Shown here in pieces: positions 1-8,667 of a stretch of 64,000 nucleotides of DNA. Source of the stretch: an uncultured Agathobacter sp. (GTDB lineage Bacteria > Bacillota > Clostridia > Lachnospirales > Lachnospiraceae); contig CAKRLV010000012.1 in assembly GCA_934359755.1 (NCBI GenBank), positions 5,924 through 69,923 on the forward strand. Direction: 5' to 3'. Numbering within the stretch: position 1 is the first letter of the stretch; each line of letters opens with the position of its first letter. The position numbers were made by a program, and so were the translations under genes. The notes below the pieces were generated by a model, which was not told the origin of the DNA, did no database searches, and was given only the letters and a program-made list of their open reading frames with translations.

Positions 1-383
1 TTGAAACTATAGAACAGCACAAGGATATTGCAGAAGTTATACCCGTGATAACAGAAGCTGACAGGAGTGGAATGAAAGCGGTGCTTATTGAGTGCATTTC
101 TAATCTCGTCGCGAATGAAATGTTTGCAGATGATGTGGATAATAAAACAGACACAGCAGATAAGATATTAAGTGAGATAAAGCAGGTCGCAGAAGTAGTG
201 GACGAGCTTGTGATTGTCACAAACAATGTTGCCGAAGACGGCATAGATTATGACAGTACAACTTTGGAATACATAAGGACTATCTCGGATGTGAATATTG
301 GTTTGTCGCAGATGGCAGATAAAGTGGTCGAGGTGGTGGTTGGCATTCCGATTATTGTAAAAGAGGAGAGAACATGTCAGTAA
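1..383 (+). CDS. cobU: CobU, C-terminal part (adenosylcobinamide kinase/guanylyltransferase), cut by window edge
   Basis: About 126 residues of an open frame running in from the left edge (codons in phase with base 3). CobU phosphorylates adenosylcobinamide and transfers GMP to it in nucleotide-loop assembly. The visible part matches the family C-terminal half: a VIVTNNV strand (the V-(S/T)-N-E-V position), then EYIRTISDVNIGLSQMADKV and VVGIPIIVK, the usual end. The P-loop lies outside the window. It overlaps cobS by 10 bp, so the two are translated together. The in-frame ATGs are internal and should not be taken as starts. Confidence 0.85.
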   Translation, partial: ETIEQHKDIAEVIPVITEADRSGMKAVLIECISNLVANEMFADDVDNKTDTADKILSEIKQVAEVVDELVIVTNNVAEDGIDYDSTTLEYIRTISDVNIGLSQMADKVVEVVVGIPIIVKEERTCQ

Positions 384-1135
384 TAAAATCATTTTTTATA
401 TCATTTTCAATATATTCCAAGATACCAATGCCGCAATTTGAGTGGAAAGAAGAGGATATGAAGTACACTCTGATATTTTTTCCGTGGGTAGGACTTGTGA
501 TAGGAGGTCTGATGTATTTGTGGATGAGGATATGCGTGCATTTTGGAATAGGTGCAATCAGCATGTATCTATTTGGAACTGCAATTCCGCTCATCATAAC
601 TGGCGGATTTCATGTGGATGGCTATATGGATACAATGGATGCCTTTCATTCATACCAGCCGAGAGAAAAAAAGCTTGAAATACTTAAGGATTCTCATATA
701 GGAGCGTTTGCAGTTATAATGCTTGCCCTGTATTACATGGTCTATATCGCAGCGTATGCGCAGATTCAGACAAAAGAGGCATATATAATATTCTGTCTTG
801 GATTCTATCTGTCGAGGATTTTAAGCGGAATCGGTGTTGTGAGTCATAAATCGGCTAAAACAGATGGCATGTTATATGAATTTGCAAGCACAGCGCAGGA
901 AAAAGTAGTAAAGGTTTGTCTTTACGCACAGTTTGTTCTATGCTGTGTAATGATGACAACAGTTAATCTCGCAACCGGAGCACTCGTCATAGTGGCAGCC
1001 GGGATCTGTTTTGTGTATTATGGGATAAAAAGTGATAAAGAGTTTGGTGGAATCACAGGTGATACAGCAGGCTATTTTGTGACAATATGTGAGTGTGCGA
1101 TTGCTGTAGCAGCCGCAGTAGGGAGTATGATCTGA
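374..1135 (+). CDS. cobS: CobS, adenosylcobinamide-GDP ribazoletransferase
   Basis: 253-residue polytopic membrane protein that joins adenosylcobinamide-GDP to alpha-ribazole (phosphate), the last step of cobalamin assembly. Seen: motif GGFHVDGYMDTMDAFHS near residue 77, matching the family GG-x-H-x-DG-x-x-D-T-x-D-A/G signature for metal/substrate binding; about six hydrophobic segments; and family-typical length. The ATG at 374 has AGAGGAG just upstream and lies inside the end of cobU. The stop TGA overlaps the next ATG by one base (TGATG), so translation is coupled. Confidence 0.95.
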   Translation: MSVIKSFFISFSIYSKIPMPQFEWKEEDMKYTLIFFPWVGLVIGGLMYLWMRICVHFGIGAISMYLFGTAIPLIITGGFHVDGYMDTMDAFHSYQPREKKLEILKDSHIGAFAVIMLALYYMVYIAAYAQIQTKEAYIIFCLGFYLSRILSGIGVVSHKSAKTDGMLYEFASTAQEKVVKVCLYAQFVLCCVMMTTVNLATGALVIVAAGICFVYYGIKSDKEFGGITGDTAGYFVTICECAIAVAAAVGSMI

Positions 1136-1467
1136 TGGAATTATATATAGGTGGATACAAGCAAGGAAAATTAAGATATGTTTTAACTAAATACCCAAAC
1201 GCAGAAGATAAGGTGTTTAACGATCTTCATCTATGGATAAAGAGGCTTATGCTTGATGGGCAGGATGCGATGAGCGAGGTTATGTTATATATAGACAAGA
1301 ATCCTGACTGTATTTTGATATGTGACGAGATAGGAAATGGAATTGTGCCGATAGACAGATTCGAGCGTGAGTATAGAGAGCAGGTAGGAAGGATTCTTAT
1401 AGAAGTTGCAAAGCGAGCCGATAGGGTAGAGCGCATAACATGCGGAATTGGACAAAGGATTAAATAG
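1135..1467 (+). CDS. Short CobU-like protein (110 aa)
   Basis: Second CobU-family protein, much shorter than the usual ~180 residues. Seen: an N-terminal P-loop variant GGYKQGKL in place of GGARSGKS, then ICDEIGNGIVPID and EYREQVGRILIEVAKRADRVERI, matching the NEVG-x-GIVP and R-x-x-(G)-x-x-N-x-x-x-A-x-x-AD region, ending GIGQRIK. The middle of canonical CobU, including the guanylylated-His region, is missing, so kinase or nucleotide-binding activity is more likely than full bifunctional CobU activity. Start chosen at 1135, where TGATG couples it to cobS; a longer frame from 1093 lies inside cobS. Confidence 0.8.
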   Translation: MELYIGGYKQGKLRYVLTKYPNAEDKVFNDLHLWIKRLMLDGQDAMSEVMLYIDKNPDCILICDEIGNGIVPIDRFEREYREQVGRILIEVAKRADRVERITCGIGQRIK

Positions 1468-1471
1468 TTAT

Positions 1472-2131
1472 ATGAAAATAGAAATTTCCCTTATAAGACA
1501 TGGTTTGACCAAATCAAATGAACAGCACAGGTATCTGGGAAAACGAACTGACGAAGAATTGTCGGAGAAAGGTGTCAAAGAAGCAGTATTAAAGAAGACA
1601 ATGATAACACAGGCATATAAAATATCGCCAGATTTTCTTTTTTATGGTCCGATGAGACGGTGTATACAGACATCTGAAATATTATTTGATGATTTAATAA
1701 ATAATATAAATGTAGAAAAAATGAGCATCCCAGAATGGACGGAAATAGATTTTGGCCAATTCGACGGAAAGAATTATATTGAATTGTCAGGTGATGAAGA
1801 TTACCAGAACTGGATAGATAGTGGAGGCACTTTGCCATTTCCAGGTGGAGAGGATAGAGCTGATTTCATAGAGCGTTCATATGACGGGTTTGTCAGAATG
1901 ATTGATTGTATCAGAAAATCGAATGATGTAGAAGATGATGCAGCTCGTTCCATGGCTGTCTTGCATGGCGGTAACATAATGTCAATAATGTATAAGCTTT
2001 TAGGTGGAAATTACTATGATTATCAGGTGAAGAATCTGGAGGGATACCGAATATTGGCAGTTATACCAGAAGATGTATCAGAAGATATATCAGAATGGAT
2101 TAAGATAATAGAGGTTGAAAAAATAAAATGA
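1472..2131 (+). CDS. Histidine phosphatase family protein, probable alpha-ribazole phosphatase (CobC-like)
   Basis: 219-residue phosphoglycerate-mutase-fold phosphatase. Seen: the phospho-acceptor motif LIRHGLTKSNEQHRYLG near residue 6; a middle TEIDFGQFDGKNYIEL segment typical of CobC/GpmB proteins (E-x-x-F-G-x-x-x-G); and the second catalytic His in AVLHGGNIM. In a cobalamin operon the expected role is dephosphorylating alpha-ribazole 5'-phosphate or cobalamin 5'-phosphate. Start set at 1472, which gives the conserved MKIEISLIRHG; the upstream ATG at 1448 overlaps the short CobU-like gene. The end overlaps cbiB by 4 bp (ATGA). Confidence 0.8.
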   Translation: MKIEISLIRHGLTKSNEQHRYLGKRTDEELSEKGVKEAVLKKTMITQAYKISPDFLFYGPMRRCIQTSEILFDDLINNINVEKMSIPEWTEIDFGQFDGKNYIELSGDEDYQNWIDSGGTLPFPGGEDRADFIERSYDGFVRMIDCIRKSNDVEDDAARSMAVLHGGNIMSIMYKLLGGNYYDYQVKNLEGYRILAVIPEDVSEDISEWIKIIEVEKIK

Positions 2132-3102
2132 TTTATCATGTTGCAGCATTTTTTCTGGGGTTTATATTGGATTTACTTTTGGGGGATCCGCACTTTATAT
2201 ATCATCCAGTCAGGATAATTGGAAATCTTATAGCATTTGTCGAAAAGAGGCTAAACAGAACTGATTACAGTGATAATAGAAGACGTAACAATGGAAGAAT
2301 ACTTGTATTTGTGGTGATTGCAAGCACAGGAATTGTGACAGCTGGGATTTTGTTTATAGCGTACTTTATAAATATTTATGCAGGAATTGTGGTTGAGGCG
2401 ATAATGACATATCAGATTCTTGCAATAAAGAGCTTAAAGGATGAGAGCATGAAGGTGTATTATGCGCTTAAGACAGAGGATTTACAGGCGTCAAGGCAGG
2501 CGGTGTCGATGATTGTGGGAAGAGATACCATGGAGCTGACACAGGAAGGCGTCGCAAAAGCGGCAGTAGAGACTGTTGCAGAGAATACTTCTGACGGAAT
2601 TATAGCACCTATGATATATACTGCCATCGGCGGACCGGTTCTTGGGTATGTGTACAAATCTATAAATACGATGGATTCAATGGTCGGATACAAGAATGAC
2701 AGATATATGAATTTTGGAAGGGCAGCAGCAAAGCTCGATGATATCGTAAACTATATTCCGGCACGGGTAAGTGCTGTCATTATGATAGCGGCGGCGGGAA
2801 TACTATCCGTTTTTTCAAAAAAATATGATGCAAAAAGGGCAGCGAGGATTTTTAAAAGGGACAGATATAATCATGCGAGCCCTAATTCGGCACAGACAGA
2901 GGCAGTGTGTGCAGGTGCATTAGGTCTGAGACTGGCTGGTGATGCCAGTTATTTTGGAAAAGTAGTAAAAAAGCCATACATCGGAGACGAAATTCGGAAG
3001 ATTGAAAAAGAAGATATTGTTCGTGCCAACAAACTTTTGTATGTGTCCGCGTTTATATGTGAGTTACTATGTGTTATAATTCTTGGAGTGGTTTTAATAT
3101 AG
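2128..3102 (+). CDS. cbiB: CbiB, adenosylcobinamide-phosphate synthase
   Basis: 324-residue integral membrane protein attaching aminopropanol (phosphate) to adenosylcobyric acid. Seen: N-terminal LGFILDLLLGDPHFIYHPVRIIG, the family signature D-x-x-x-GDP-x-x-x-x-HPVR-x-x-G; central VAKAAVETVAENTSDGIIAP with the conserved E-T-x-A-E-N-x-x-D; INTMDSMVGYKNDRYMNFGRAAAKLDD; and C-terminal SPNSAQTEAVCAGALG. These are strong family hallmarks. The ATG overlaps the preceding stop (ATGA). It sits before the CobD-like gene that would supply its aminopropanol-phosphate substrate. Confidence 0.97.
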   Translation: MIYHVAAFFLGFILDLLLGDPHFIYHPVRIIGNLIAFVEKRLNRTDYSDNRRRNNGRILVFVVIASTGIVTAGILFIAYFINIYAGIVVEAIMTYQILAIKSLKDESMKVYYALKTEDLQASRQAVSMIVGRDTMELTQEGVAKAAVETVAENTSDGIIAPMIYTAIGGPVLGYVYKSINTMDSMVGYKNDRYMNFGRAAAKLDDIVNYIPARVSAVIMIAAAGILSVFSKKYDAKRAARIFKRDRYNHASPNSAQTEAVCAGALGLRLAGDASYFGKVVKKPYIGDEIRKIEKEDIVRANKLLYVSAFICELLCVIILGVVLI

Positions 3103-3127
3103 GTTGTGAAAGTGGAGAATTGAAAAG

Positions 3128-4186
3128 ATGAATACTTCTGTACATGGCGGTGATGTATATAGGAATAATGTGAGACTTGATTTCTCGGTGAATATTAATC
3201 CTATGGGCGTTGATGCACAAATTAAAAATAAATTAAATATCTCAATGGATGAAATAACCCATTATCCTGACCCACAGCAGATGAGGCTGCGCATTGCAAT
3301 TGCGGATAGATTTCAATTATCCGAGGATAATATCGTATGTGGAAATGGTGCATCGGAACTTATTATGGCAGCGGTGCATGCCATTCGCCCACGCAAAATA
3401 GTATGTCCGATTCCGTCGTTTTATGGATATGAGAGAGCTGCCTGGGCGTGCGGAGCTGAGCTTAGGTGCTATCCTCTTAAGGAAGAGAATGGATACAGAC
3501 TGGATAGTGGGATTAAGAATTACCTGACACAGGATATTGATTTGCTTTTTCTTGCGAATCCGAATAATCCAGTAGGTGACAGGCTTGATGAAGAGTTGTT
3601 TGAAGATATTTTGGACATATGTCTTGAGAACAATATACTTGTGATTATAGATGAGTGCTTTATTGAGTTTCTGGGACACAGCAGATATGATGTGCGAACC
3701 AGGCTCAAAAGATACAGGAATCTCATGATACTTAGAGCCTTTACGAAGTTCTATGCAATACCAGGTGTAAGGCTTGGGTATATGATGTCGGCAAATGACA
3801 ATCTGCTGGAAAAAATCAGACTGCAGCTGCCAGAATGGAATATATCAGTTTTTGCGGAGAACGCCGGAATTGCAGCACTCAGGGTGGAGCATAATTACGC
3901 AAATACCTGTTTTTATATAAGGCGTGAAAGGAATTATCTCGAGACATTTATCAAGAGAGCATTCGAGGAAGTAGGAAAAGAGATAAAAATATATGATGGC
4001 GAGGCAAATTTCATATTGATGAGAACTGATGTTGAGTTGTATATGAGGCTTCTAAAAGAAGGAATTTTGATAAGAGATTGCAGTGATTACAGAGGCCTTG
4101 GACGTGGTTATTATAGAATTGCAGTAAAGAACCATGAGGAAAATGAAGAATTTATTAGGATTTTGGAGAATTGCTTAAATGATTGA
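3128..4186 (+). CDS. CobD-like PLP enzyme, probable L-threonine-O-3-phosphate decarboxylase
   Basis: 352-residue fold-type I PLP protein of the histidinol-phosphate aminotransferase/CobD group. Seen: N-terminal VHGGDVYRNN and DFSVNINPMG, typical of CobD; CGNGASELI for phosphate binding; FLANPNNPVGD; IIDECFIEFLG; and the Schiff-base lysine in RAFTKFYAIPGVRLGY (about Lys207), followed by the phosphate-binding Arg. The expected product is (R)-1-amino-2-propanol O-2-phosphate for CbiB just upstream. A histidinol-phosphate aminotransferase is the main alternative, but the location and CobD-like N-terminus favour cobalamin. It overlaps cbiC by 8 bp. Confidence 0.88.
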   Translation: MNTSVHGGDVYRNNVRLDFSVNINPMGVDAQIKNKLNISMDEITHYPDPQQMRLRIAIADRFQLSEDNIVCGNGASELIMAAVHAIRPRKIVCPIPSFYGYERAAWACGAELRCYPLKEENGYRLDSGIKNYLTQDIDLLFLANPNNPVGDRLDEELFEDILDICLENNILVIIDECFIEFLGHSRYDVRTRLKRYRNLMILRAFTKFYAIPGVRLGYMMSANDNLLEKIRLQLPEWNISVFAENAGIAALRVEHNYANTCFYIRRERNYLETFIKRAFEEVGKEIKIYDGEANFILMRTDVELYMRLLKEGILIRDCSDYRGLGRGYYRIAVKNHEENEEFIRILENCLND

Positions 4187-4805
4187 ATATGTACTTCCAG
4201 CTGATATAGAGAAGAGAAGCTTTGAGATAATATCGCAGGAACTTGCGGAGAAGAATATAGTGCTGCCGGAGGAACAAAGACTTGTGACGATGAGGGCGAT
4301 ACATACTACAGCAGACTTTGATTATGCGGGTACCATGCGATATAGTGCAGATGCTGTGTCTGTTGCCAAAAATCTGCTGCAAAGTGGTGCGGATATAGTC
4401 ACAGATACAAATATGGCATTTACAGGAATAAATAAGAAAAAGCTGGCGCAGTACGGTGGTCAGGCGCATTGCTTTATGGCAGATGAAGATGTTGCAATAG
4501 AAGCCAAAAGGCGTCAGGTGACAAGGGCAACTGTAAGCATGGAGAAAGCCATGAGAATAGACAAGCCTGTTATATTTGCAATAGGGAATGCCCCGACAGC
4601 ACTCATTTCATTGCATGAGATAATGCAAAAGACAGGAAAGAAGCCTGAATTTGTGATAGGTGTGCCAGTTGGATTTGTAAATGTGGAGGCTGCAAAAGAG
4701 CTGATCATGGAAAGTGACATACCATATATAGTAAATCAGGGGAGAAAAGGCGGAAGCAATGTGGCGGCAGCTATTTGCAACGCTTTGCTTTATCAGTTGG
4801 ACTAA
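4179..4805 (+). CDS. cbiC: CbiC, cobalt-precorrin-8 methylmutase
   Basis: 208-residue enzyme that moves the C11 methyl group to C12 to form cobyrinic acid. Seen: IEKRSFEIISQEL, the catalytic-His region TMRAIHTTADFDYAGTMRYS (His42), TDTNMAFTGINK, PVIFAIGNAPTALI and the end NQGRKGGSNVAAAICNAL, all family landmarks in normal order and spacing. The start overlaps the CobD-like gene by 8 bp, and cbiD follows after 15 bp. Confidence 0.97.
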   Translation: MIEYVLPADIEKRSFEIISQELAEKNIVLPEEQRLVTMRAIHTTADFDYAGTMRYSADAVSVAKNLLQSGADIVTDTNMAFTGINKKKLAQYGGQAHCFMADEDVAIEAKRRQVTRATVSMEKAMRIDKPVIFAIGNAPTALISLHEIMQKTGKKPEFVIGVPVGFVNVEAAKELIMESDIPYIVNQGRKGGSNVAAAICNALLYQLD

Positions 4806-4820
4806 TTTGGAGAGAAATAT

Positions 4821-5951
4821 ATGAGATATGGGTTCACAACAGGAAGTTGTGCCGCGGCAGCGTCTAAAGCCGCAGTTTATATGCTTTTAACTGGAAAAGA
4901 AAAACAGGATATAACTATTGAAACACCTAAGGGAATAACCTTTCATGCACAGATTGTTGATATAAAAAGGGCTGAAAAGTGGGTGAGTTGTGCTGTGATT
5001 AAGGATGGTGGAGATGATCCGGATGTGACAACAGGTGCTCATATCGTAGCCAGGGTATCAATAGATGATATTACAAAGCAGACAGATGACTGTGAGATTA
5101 AAATAGATGGTGGAGCTGGAGTTGGAAGAGTTACAAAGCCAGGTTTGGACCAGCCGGTTGGTAATGCGGCAATCAATCATGTCCCGAGGCAGATGATTGA
5201 GGAAGAAGTACGTCAGGTCTGTGAAATATGCGATTTTAAAGGGAAAATTGACATTTTGATTAGTGTTCCGGAGGGTGAAGAAATTGCTAAAAATACGTTT
5301 AATCCGCACCTGGGCGTGGTGAGCGGCATTTCTATACTAGGCACATCAGGGATTGTTGAGCCGATGAGTTCGCAGGCTCTTCTTGATACAATTGAAGTAG
5401 AAATCCGACAGAAAAGAGCAATGGGATATAAAGTTCTTGCCGTGTCTCCAGGGAATTATGGACTTGATTTCATGAAGAATACATATGGTTATGACCTTGA
5501 ATTGAGCGTTAAGTGTAGTAATTTTATTGGGGCTGCAATCGATATGGCAAGAGATATGGGATTTGAGAAGATGCTGCTGACAGGTCATATAGGAAAGCTT
5601 GTAAAGGTCGCTGGCGGTATGATGAATACTCATTCTAAAGAGGGGGACTGCAGATTAGAACTTATGTCATGCGCAGCACTCGTGTCAGGTGCAGATAATG
5701 CCACTCTTCTAAGAATACTCGACTGTGTAACGACTGAGGAGGCCATTGCTCAGATAAAGAAGGCTGCAGGTGGTGAAGAATTGTTTAGAAAGACGATGGA
5801 CTACCTGATAGAAAAAATTTATTTTTACCTGAATAAAAGAGCAACAGGCAAATTGAATGTCGAATGCATAATGTATTCTAATGATTATGGAGAATTGGCA
5901 AGAAGCAGGCAGGCTTTGGAATATTTAGAACAGCTAAGGAATTTTTCATAG
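4821..5951 (+). CDS. cbiD: CbiD, cobalt-precorrin-5B C1-methyltransferase
   Basis: 376-residue enzyme methylating C1 of the corrin ring in the anaerobic pathway. Seen: the N-terminal family signature RYGFTTGSCAAAASKAA, KDGGDDPDVTTGAHI, GAGVGRVTKPGL, GISILGTSGIVEPMS and LTGHIGKLVKVAGGMMNTHS. CbiD belongs only to the oxygen-independent route, which fixes the pathway type. Ribosome site GGAGAG precedes the ATG. Confidence 0.97.
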   Translation: MRYGFTTGSCAAAASKAAVYMLLTGKEKQDITIETPKGITFHAQIVDIKRAEKWVSCAVIKDGGDDPDVTTGAHIVARVSIDDITKQTDDCEIKIDGGAGVGRVTKPGLDQPVGNAAINHVPRQMIEEEVRQVCEICDFKGKIDILISVPEGEEIAKNTFNPHLGVVSGISILGTSGIVEPMSSQALLDTIEVEIRQKRAMGYKVLAVSPGNYGLDFMKNTYGYDLELSVKCSNFIGAAIDMARDMGFEKMLLTGHIGKLVKVAGGMMNTHSKEGDCRLELMSCAALVSGADNATLLRILDCVTTEEAIAQIKKAAGGEELFRKTMDYLIEKIYFYLNKRATGKLNVECIMYSNDYGELARSRQALEYLEQLRNFS

Positions 5952-5986
5952 GCAGATAACAGTATAGAGATAGACGGGAGAGAAAA

Positions 5987-6745
5987 ATGGTACATTTTGT
6001 TGGAGCGGGAAGCGGTGCAGTGGATTTGATTACTGTACGTGGAATGAGATATCTGGAAAATGCGGATGTGATAATATATGCAGGATCTCTGGTGAATCCA
6101 CAGCTGCTTGAATATGCAAAAGAAGGCTGCGAGATTTATAACAGCGCGGTTATGACACTAGATGAAGTTGTAGATGTGATGAAAAAAGCGGATGAACAGG
6201 GCAAGGATATAGTGAGACTTCATACTGGCGAGCCGAGTATATATGGAGCGGTAAGAGAACAGATGGATGAGCTGGATGAATTAACAATATCATATGACAG
6301 CTGTCCAGGTGTATCAGCTTGTTTTGGCGCGGCTTCAATGTTAAATCTTGAATATACTTTGCCAGAAGTGTCACAATCTCTCATCATTACAAGGATGGCA
6401 GGACGTACATCTGTGCCTGAGAAAGAAAGCATAGAAAGTTTTGCAGCACATCAGGCGTCTATGGCGATATATTTAAGTACAGGGATGCTTGATGAGTTAA
6501 GTAAAAGGTTGATAGAGGGCGGATATAAGAAAGATACACCAGCTGCACTGGTATATAAGGCAACCTGGGAAGATGAGAAGGCATTTATCTGCACAGTTGA
6601 AACCCTGGCAGAGACCGCTTTTGCAAATGGAATCAGAAAAACTGCAATTGTTCTTGTGGGGGATGCAATCGCGCATCAAAGCTACGAGAAGTCAAGGCTT
6701 TATGCAGCAGATTTTGAGACTGAATTCAGAAAGAAGAAAGAATGA
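5987..6745 (+). CDS. cbiF: CbiF, cobalt-precorrin-4 C11-methyltransferase
   Basis: 252-residue tetrapyrrole methylase using SAM. Seen: N-terminal HFVGAGSGAVDLITVRG (the G-x-G-x-G SAM loop), DVIIYAGSLVNPQLLEYA, which is diagnostic of the CbiF/CobM branch, RLHTGEPSIYGAVREQMDEL, YDSCPGVSACFGAA and TRMAGRT. Length is normal. 35 bp after cbiD with a GGGAGAG ribosome site. Confidence 0.96.
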   Translation: MVHFVGAGSGAVDLITVRGMRYLENADVIIYAGSLVNPQLLEYAKEGCEIYNSAVMTLDEVVDVMKKADEQGKDIVRLHTGEPSIYGAVREQMDELDELTISYDSCPGVSACFGAASMLNLEYTLPEVSQSLIITRMAGRTSVPEKESIESFAAHQASMAIYLSTGMLDELSKRLIEGGYKKDTPAALVYKATWEDEKAFICTVETLAETAFANGIRKTAIVLVGDAIAHQSYEKSRLYAADFETEFRKKKE

Positions 6746-6755
6746 TGGTTAAAGC

Positions 6756-7937
6756 ATGATAGTTCAGATAGCATTTTTTACAGAACAGGGAAGGAAAACT
6801 GCATATCAGATAGAAAATCAGATAGAAAATCAGATAGAAAATCAGACTGGAAATCAGATAGAAAATCAGATGGAAGCAGATTTTGTATGCGATTTTTATG
6901 ACAAGAGCAAATGTACGTTGTCAGAATGGACGCAGAAAGCTTTCTCTGGCAAAAGTGCACTTATTTTTGTGGGAGCAGCGGGAATTGCTGTCAGAACAAT
7001 TGCACCATTTGTGAAGGATAAGCTGACAGACAGCCCTGTGATAGTAGTTGATGAGAAAGGAAAGTTTGTTATTCCTATTTTATCAGGACATGTTGGTGGT
7101 GCTAATGAGCTGTCGAGGTTAGTGGCAGGCAAAATTGGTGCAACGCCGGTAATTACTACGGCTACCGATATCAATGATGTTTTTTCGATAGATGTATTTG
7201 CAGTCAGAAATCATCTCGAAATCATGAAGAAAAAAGGTATACAGCATGTATCATCAAAGCTGTTAAGGCATGAGGTGGTCACAATATCTTTTCCGCTAGA
7301 GAGGAGAGCGAGTATATCAGGTTATGTTTCAGAGCAGGAAGACATATCATCCTGTATTTCAGAGAACGCGGATGTGTCATCAGATATTCCAGAGAACACG
7401 GATGTGCCATCAGATATTCCAGAGAACGCGGATGTGTCATCAGATATCCCAGGGGGATTTATATATGTCAAATATCCGCCACGGAGGAATATAGATGTCA
7501 TAATATCGGATGATGATGAGGTGCTTGATTTGGCAGTGCTGCCGCTTAGACCGCGCACAAAAGTGCTTGGTGTAGGATGCAAACAGGGCAGGACGTGCGA
7601 AGATATCGAGAGAATAATTCAAGAGTGCGGTGTGCAGATGCATGAAGTATGTGCCATAGCATCAATAGATGTCAAAAAAAATGAAGCAGGACTTATAGAA
7701 TTGGCGGGTAAAAACAGGCTGGATTTTGTCACATACACTGCTGAGGAGCTTATGCAGGCAGAAGGTGAATTTACAGCATCCGAGTTTGTAAAAAATACGG
7801 TAGGTGTTGATAATGTATGTGAACGTGCCGCTGTTTTATGCGCAGGCAAAAATGGAAAATTGATTCAGAAAAAGGCGGCAGGGAATGGAGTGACTCTTGC
7901 TGTAGCACAGAGAGACTGGAGGATAAGCTTTGGATAA
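6756..7937 (+). CDS. cbiG: CbiG, cobalt-precorrin-5A hydrolase, with two in-frame repeat insertions
   Basis: 393-residue protein opening the delta-lactone and losing acetaldehyde (C2 unit) in the anaerobic pathway. Seen: KSALIFVGAAGIAVRTIAPFVKDKLTDSPVIVVDEKGKFVIPILSGHVGGANEL in the N-terminal domain (given here as the GHVGGAN and AVR-x-IAP landmarks), and LGVGCKQGRTCEDIE plus TVGVDNVCERAA in the C-terminal domain. Odd: IENQ-type 4-residue repeats occupy residues ~20-38, and three 10-residue repeats of the type ENADVSSDIP lie in the central domain (residues ~203-232). Both are multiples of 3 bp, so the frame is kept. The stop overlaps the TTG start of cbiH. Confidence 0.94.
   Translation: MIVQIAFFTEQGRKTAYQIENQIENQIENQTGNQIENQMEADFVCDFYDKSKCTLSEWTQKAFSGKSALIFVGAAGIAVRTIAPFVKDKLTDSPVIVVDEKGKFVIPILSGHVGGANELSRLVAGKIGATPVITTATDINDVFSIDVFAVRNHLEIMKKKGIQHVSSKLLRHEVVTISFPLERRASISGYVSEQEDISSCISENADVSSDIPENTDVPSDIPENADVSSDIPGGFIYVKYPPRRNIDVIISDDDEVLDLAVLPLRPRTKVLGVGCKQGRTCEDIERIIQECGVQMHEVCAIASIDVKKNEAGLIELAGKNRLDFVTYTAEELMQAEGEFTASEFVKNTVGVDNVCERAAVLCAGKNGKLIQKKAAGNGVTLAVAQRDWRISFG
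6804..6871 (+). repeat. 12-bp minisatellite in cbiG 5' end
   Basis: About six units of a 12-bp sequence (atcagatagaaa) encoding repeated Ile-Glu-Asn-Gln. One unit is altered (ACT-GGA for ATA-GAA). It extends the N-terminal tail ahead of the conserved CbiG core. Confidence 0.9.
7362..7451 (+). repeat. 30-bp tandem repeat (3 units) inside cbiG
   Basis: Three contiguous 30-bp units starting at 7362, 7392 and 7422, each coding ten residues (ENADVSSDIP, ENTDVPSDIP, ENADVSSDIP). A looser related sequence precedes them. It sits in the variable linker before the conserved C-terminal CbiG domain. Confidence 0.92.
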
Positions 7938-8667
7938 GAAAATCATTTATGTTGTGGGAATGGGACCAGGAGAAGAATCTAAGATGACTGGTGAGGCATT
8001 GCAGATACTGGATGAGTGTGATGTGATTGTCGGATACACCGTGTATCTTGGACTTCTGGGTGAGCGATATGCGGACAAAGAATTTTTGTCCACACCGATG
8101 AAGCAGGAGATACAGCGATGTGAAATGTGTTTTGAAGAAGCCGAAAAAGGCAAAAAGGTAGCTATGATTTGCAGCGGAGATGCTGGAATATACGGCATGG
8201 CGTCTTTGATGTATGAGATAGGTGAGCGTTATCCACAGACAGAGCTTGTTGTAGTGCCTGGAATTACGGCGGCAAACAGCGGTGCAGCGGAGCTTGGAGC
8301 ACCACTCAACCATGACTTTTGTGTAATAAGCCTGAGTGACCTTCTGACACCATGGGAAGTCATAGAAAAAAGATTAAAAGCCGCAGCTTATGGTGATTTT
8401 TGTATAGCAATTTACAATCCATCAAGCAAGAAAAGGGCAGATTATCTCCAGAAAGCATGTGACATACTTATGGAAAGCGGTGTTGAGGAGCAGAGGGCTT
8501 GTGGATATGTAAGAAATATAGGACGTGAGGGAACACAGACTTTTACCTGTAGCATACGTCAGCTGCGCGATGAAAAGGTGGATATGTTCACAACAGTATT
8601 CATTGGTAACTCTCAATCCAGAATATTAAATGGCAGACTAATTACTAAAAGAGGATATAATTTATGA
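7930..8667 (+). CDS. cbiH: CbiH, cobalt-precorrin-3B C17-methyltransferase
   Basis: 245-residue tetrapyrrole methylase (CbiH/CobJ branch) that methylates C17 with ring contraction. Seen: VVGMGPGEESKMTGEA, DVIVGYTVYLGLL, CSGDAGIYGMASLMYEI, VPGITAANSGAAELGAPL, HDFCVISLSDLLTPW and IYNPSSKKRADYL, all typical of this branch. Start is TTG at 7930 with GGAGG about 7 bases upstream; no ATG gives the conserved N-terminus. It overlaps cbiG by 8 bp and the next gene by 4 bp (ATGA). Confidence 0.95.
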   Translation: MDKKIIYVVGMGPGEESKMTGEALQILDECDVIVGYTVYLGLLGERYADKEFLSTPMKQEIQRCEMCFEEAEKGKKVAMICSGDAGIYGMASLMYEIGERYPQTELVVVPGITAANSGAAELGAPLNHDFCVISLSDLLTPWEVIEKRLKAAAYGDFCIAIYNPSSKKRADYLQKACDILMESGVEEQRACGYVRNIGREGTQTFTCSIRQLRDEKVDMFTTVFIGNSQSRILNGRLITKRGYNL

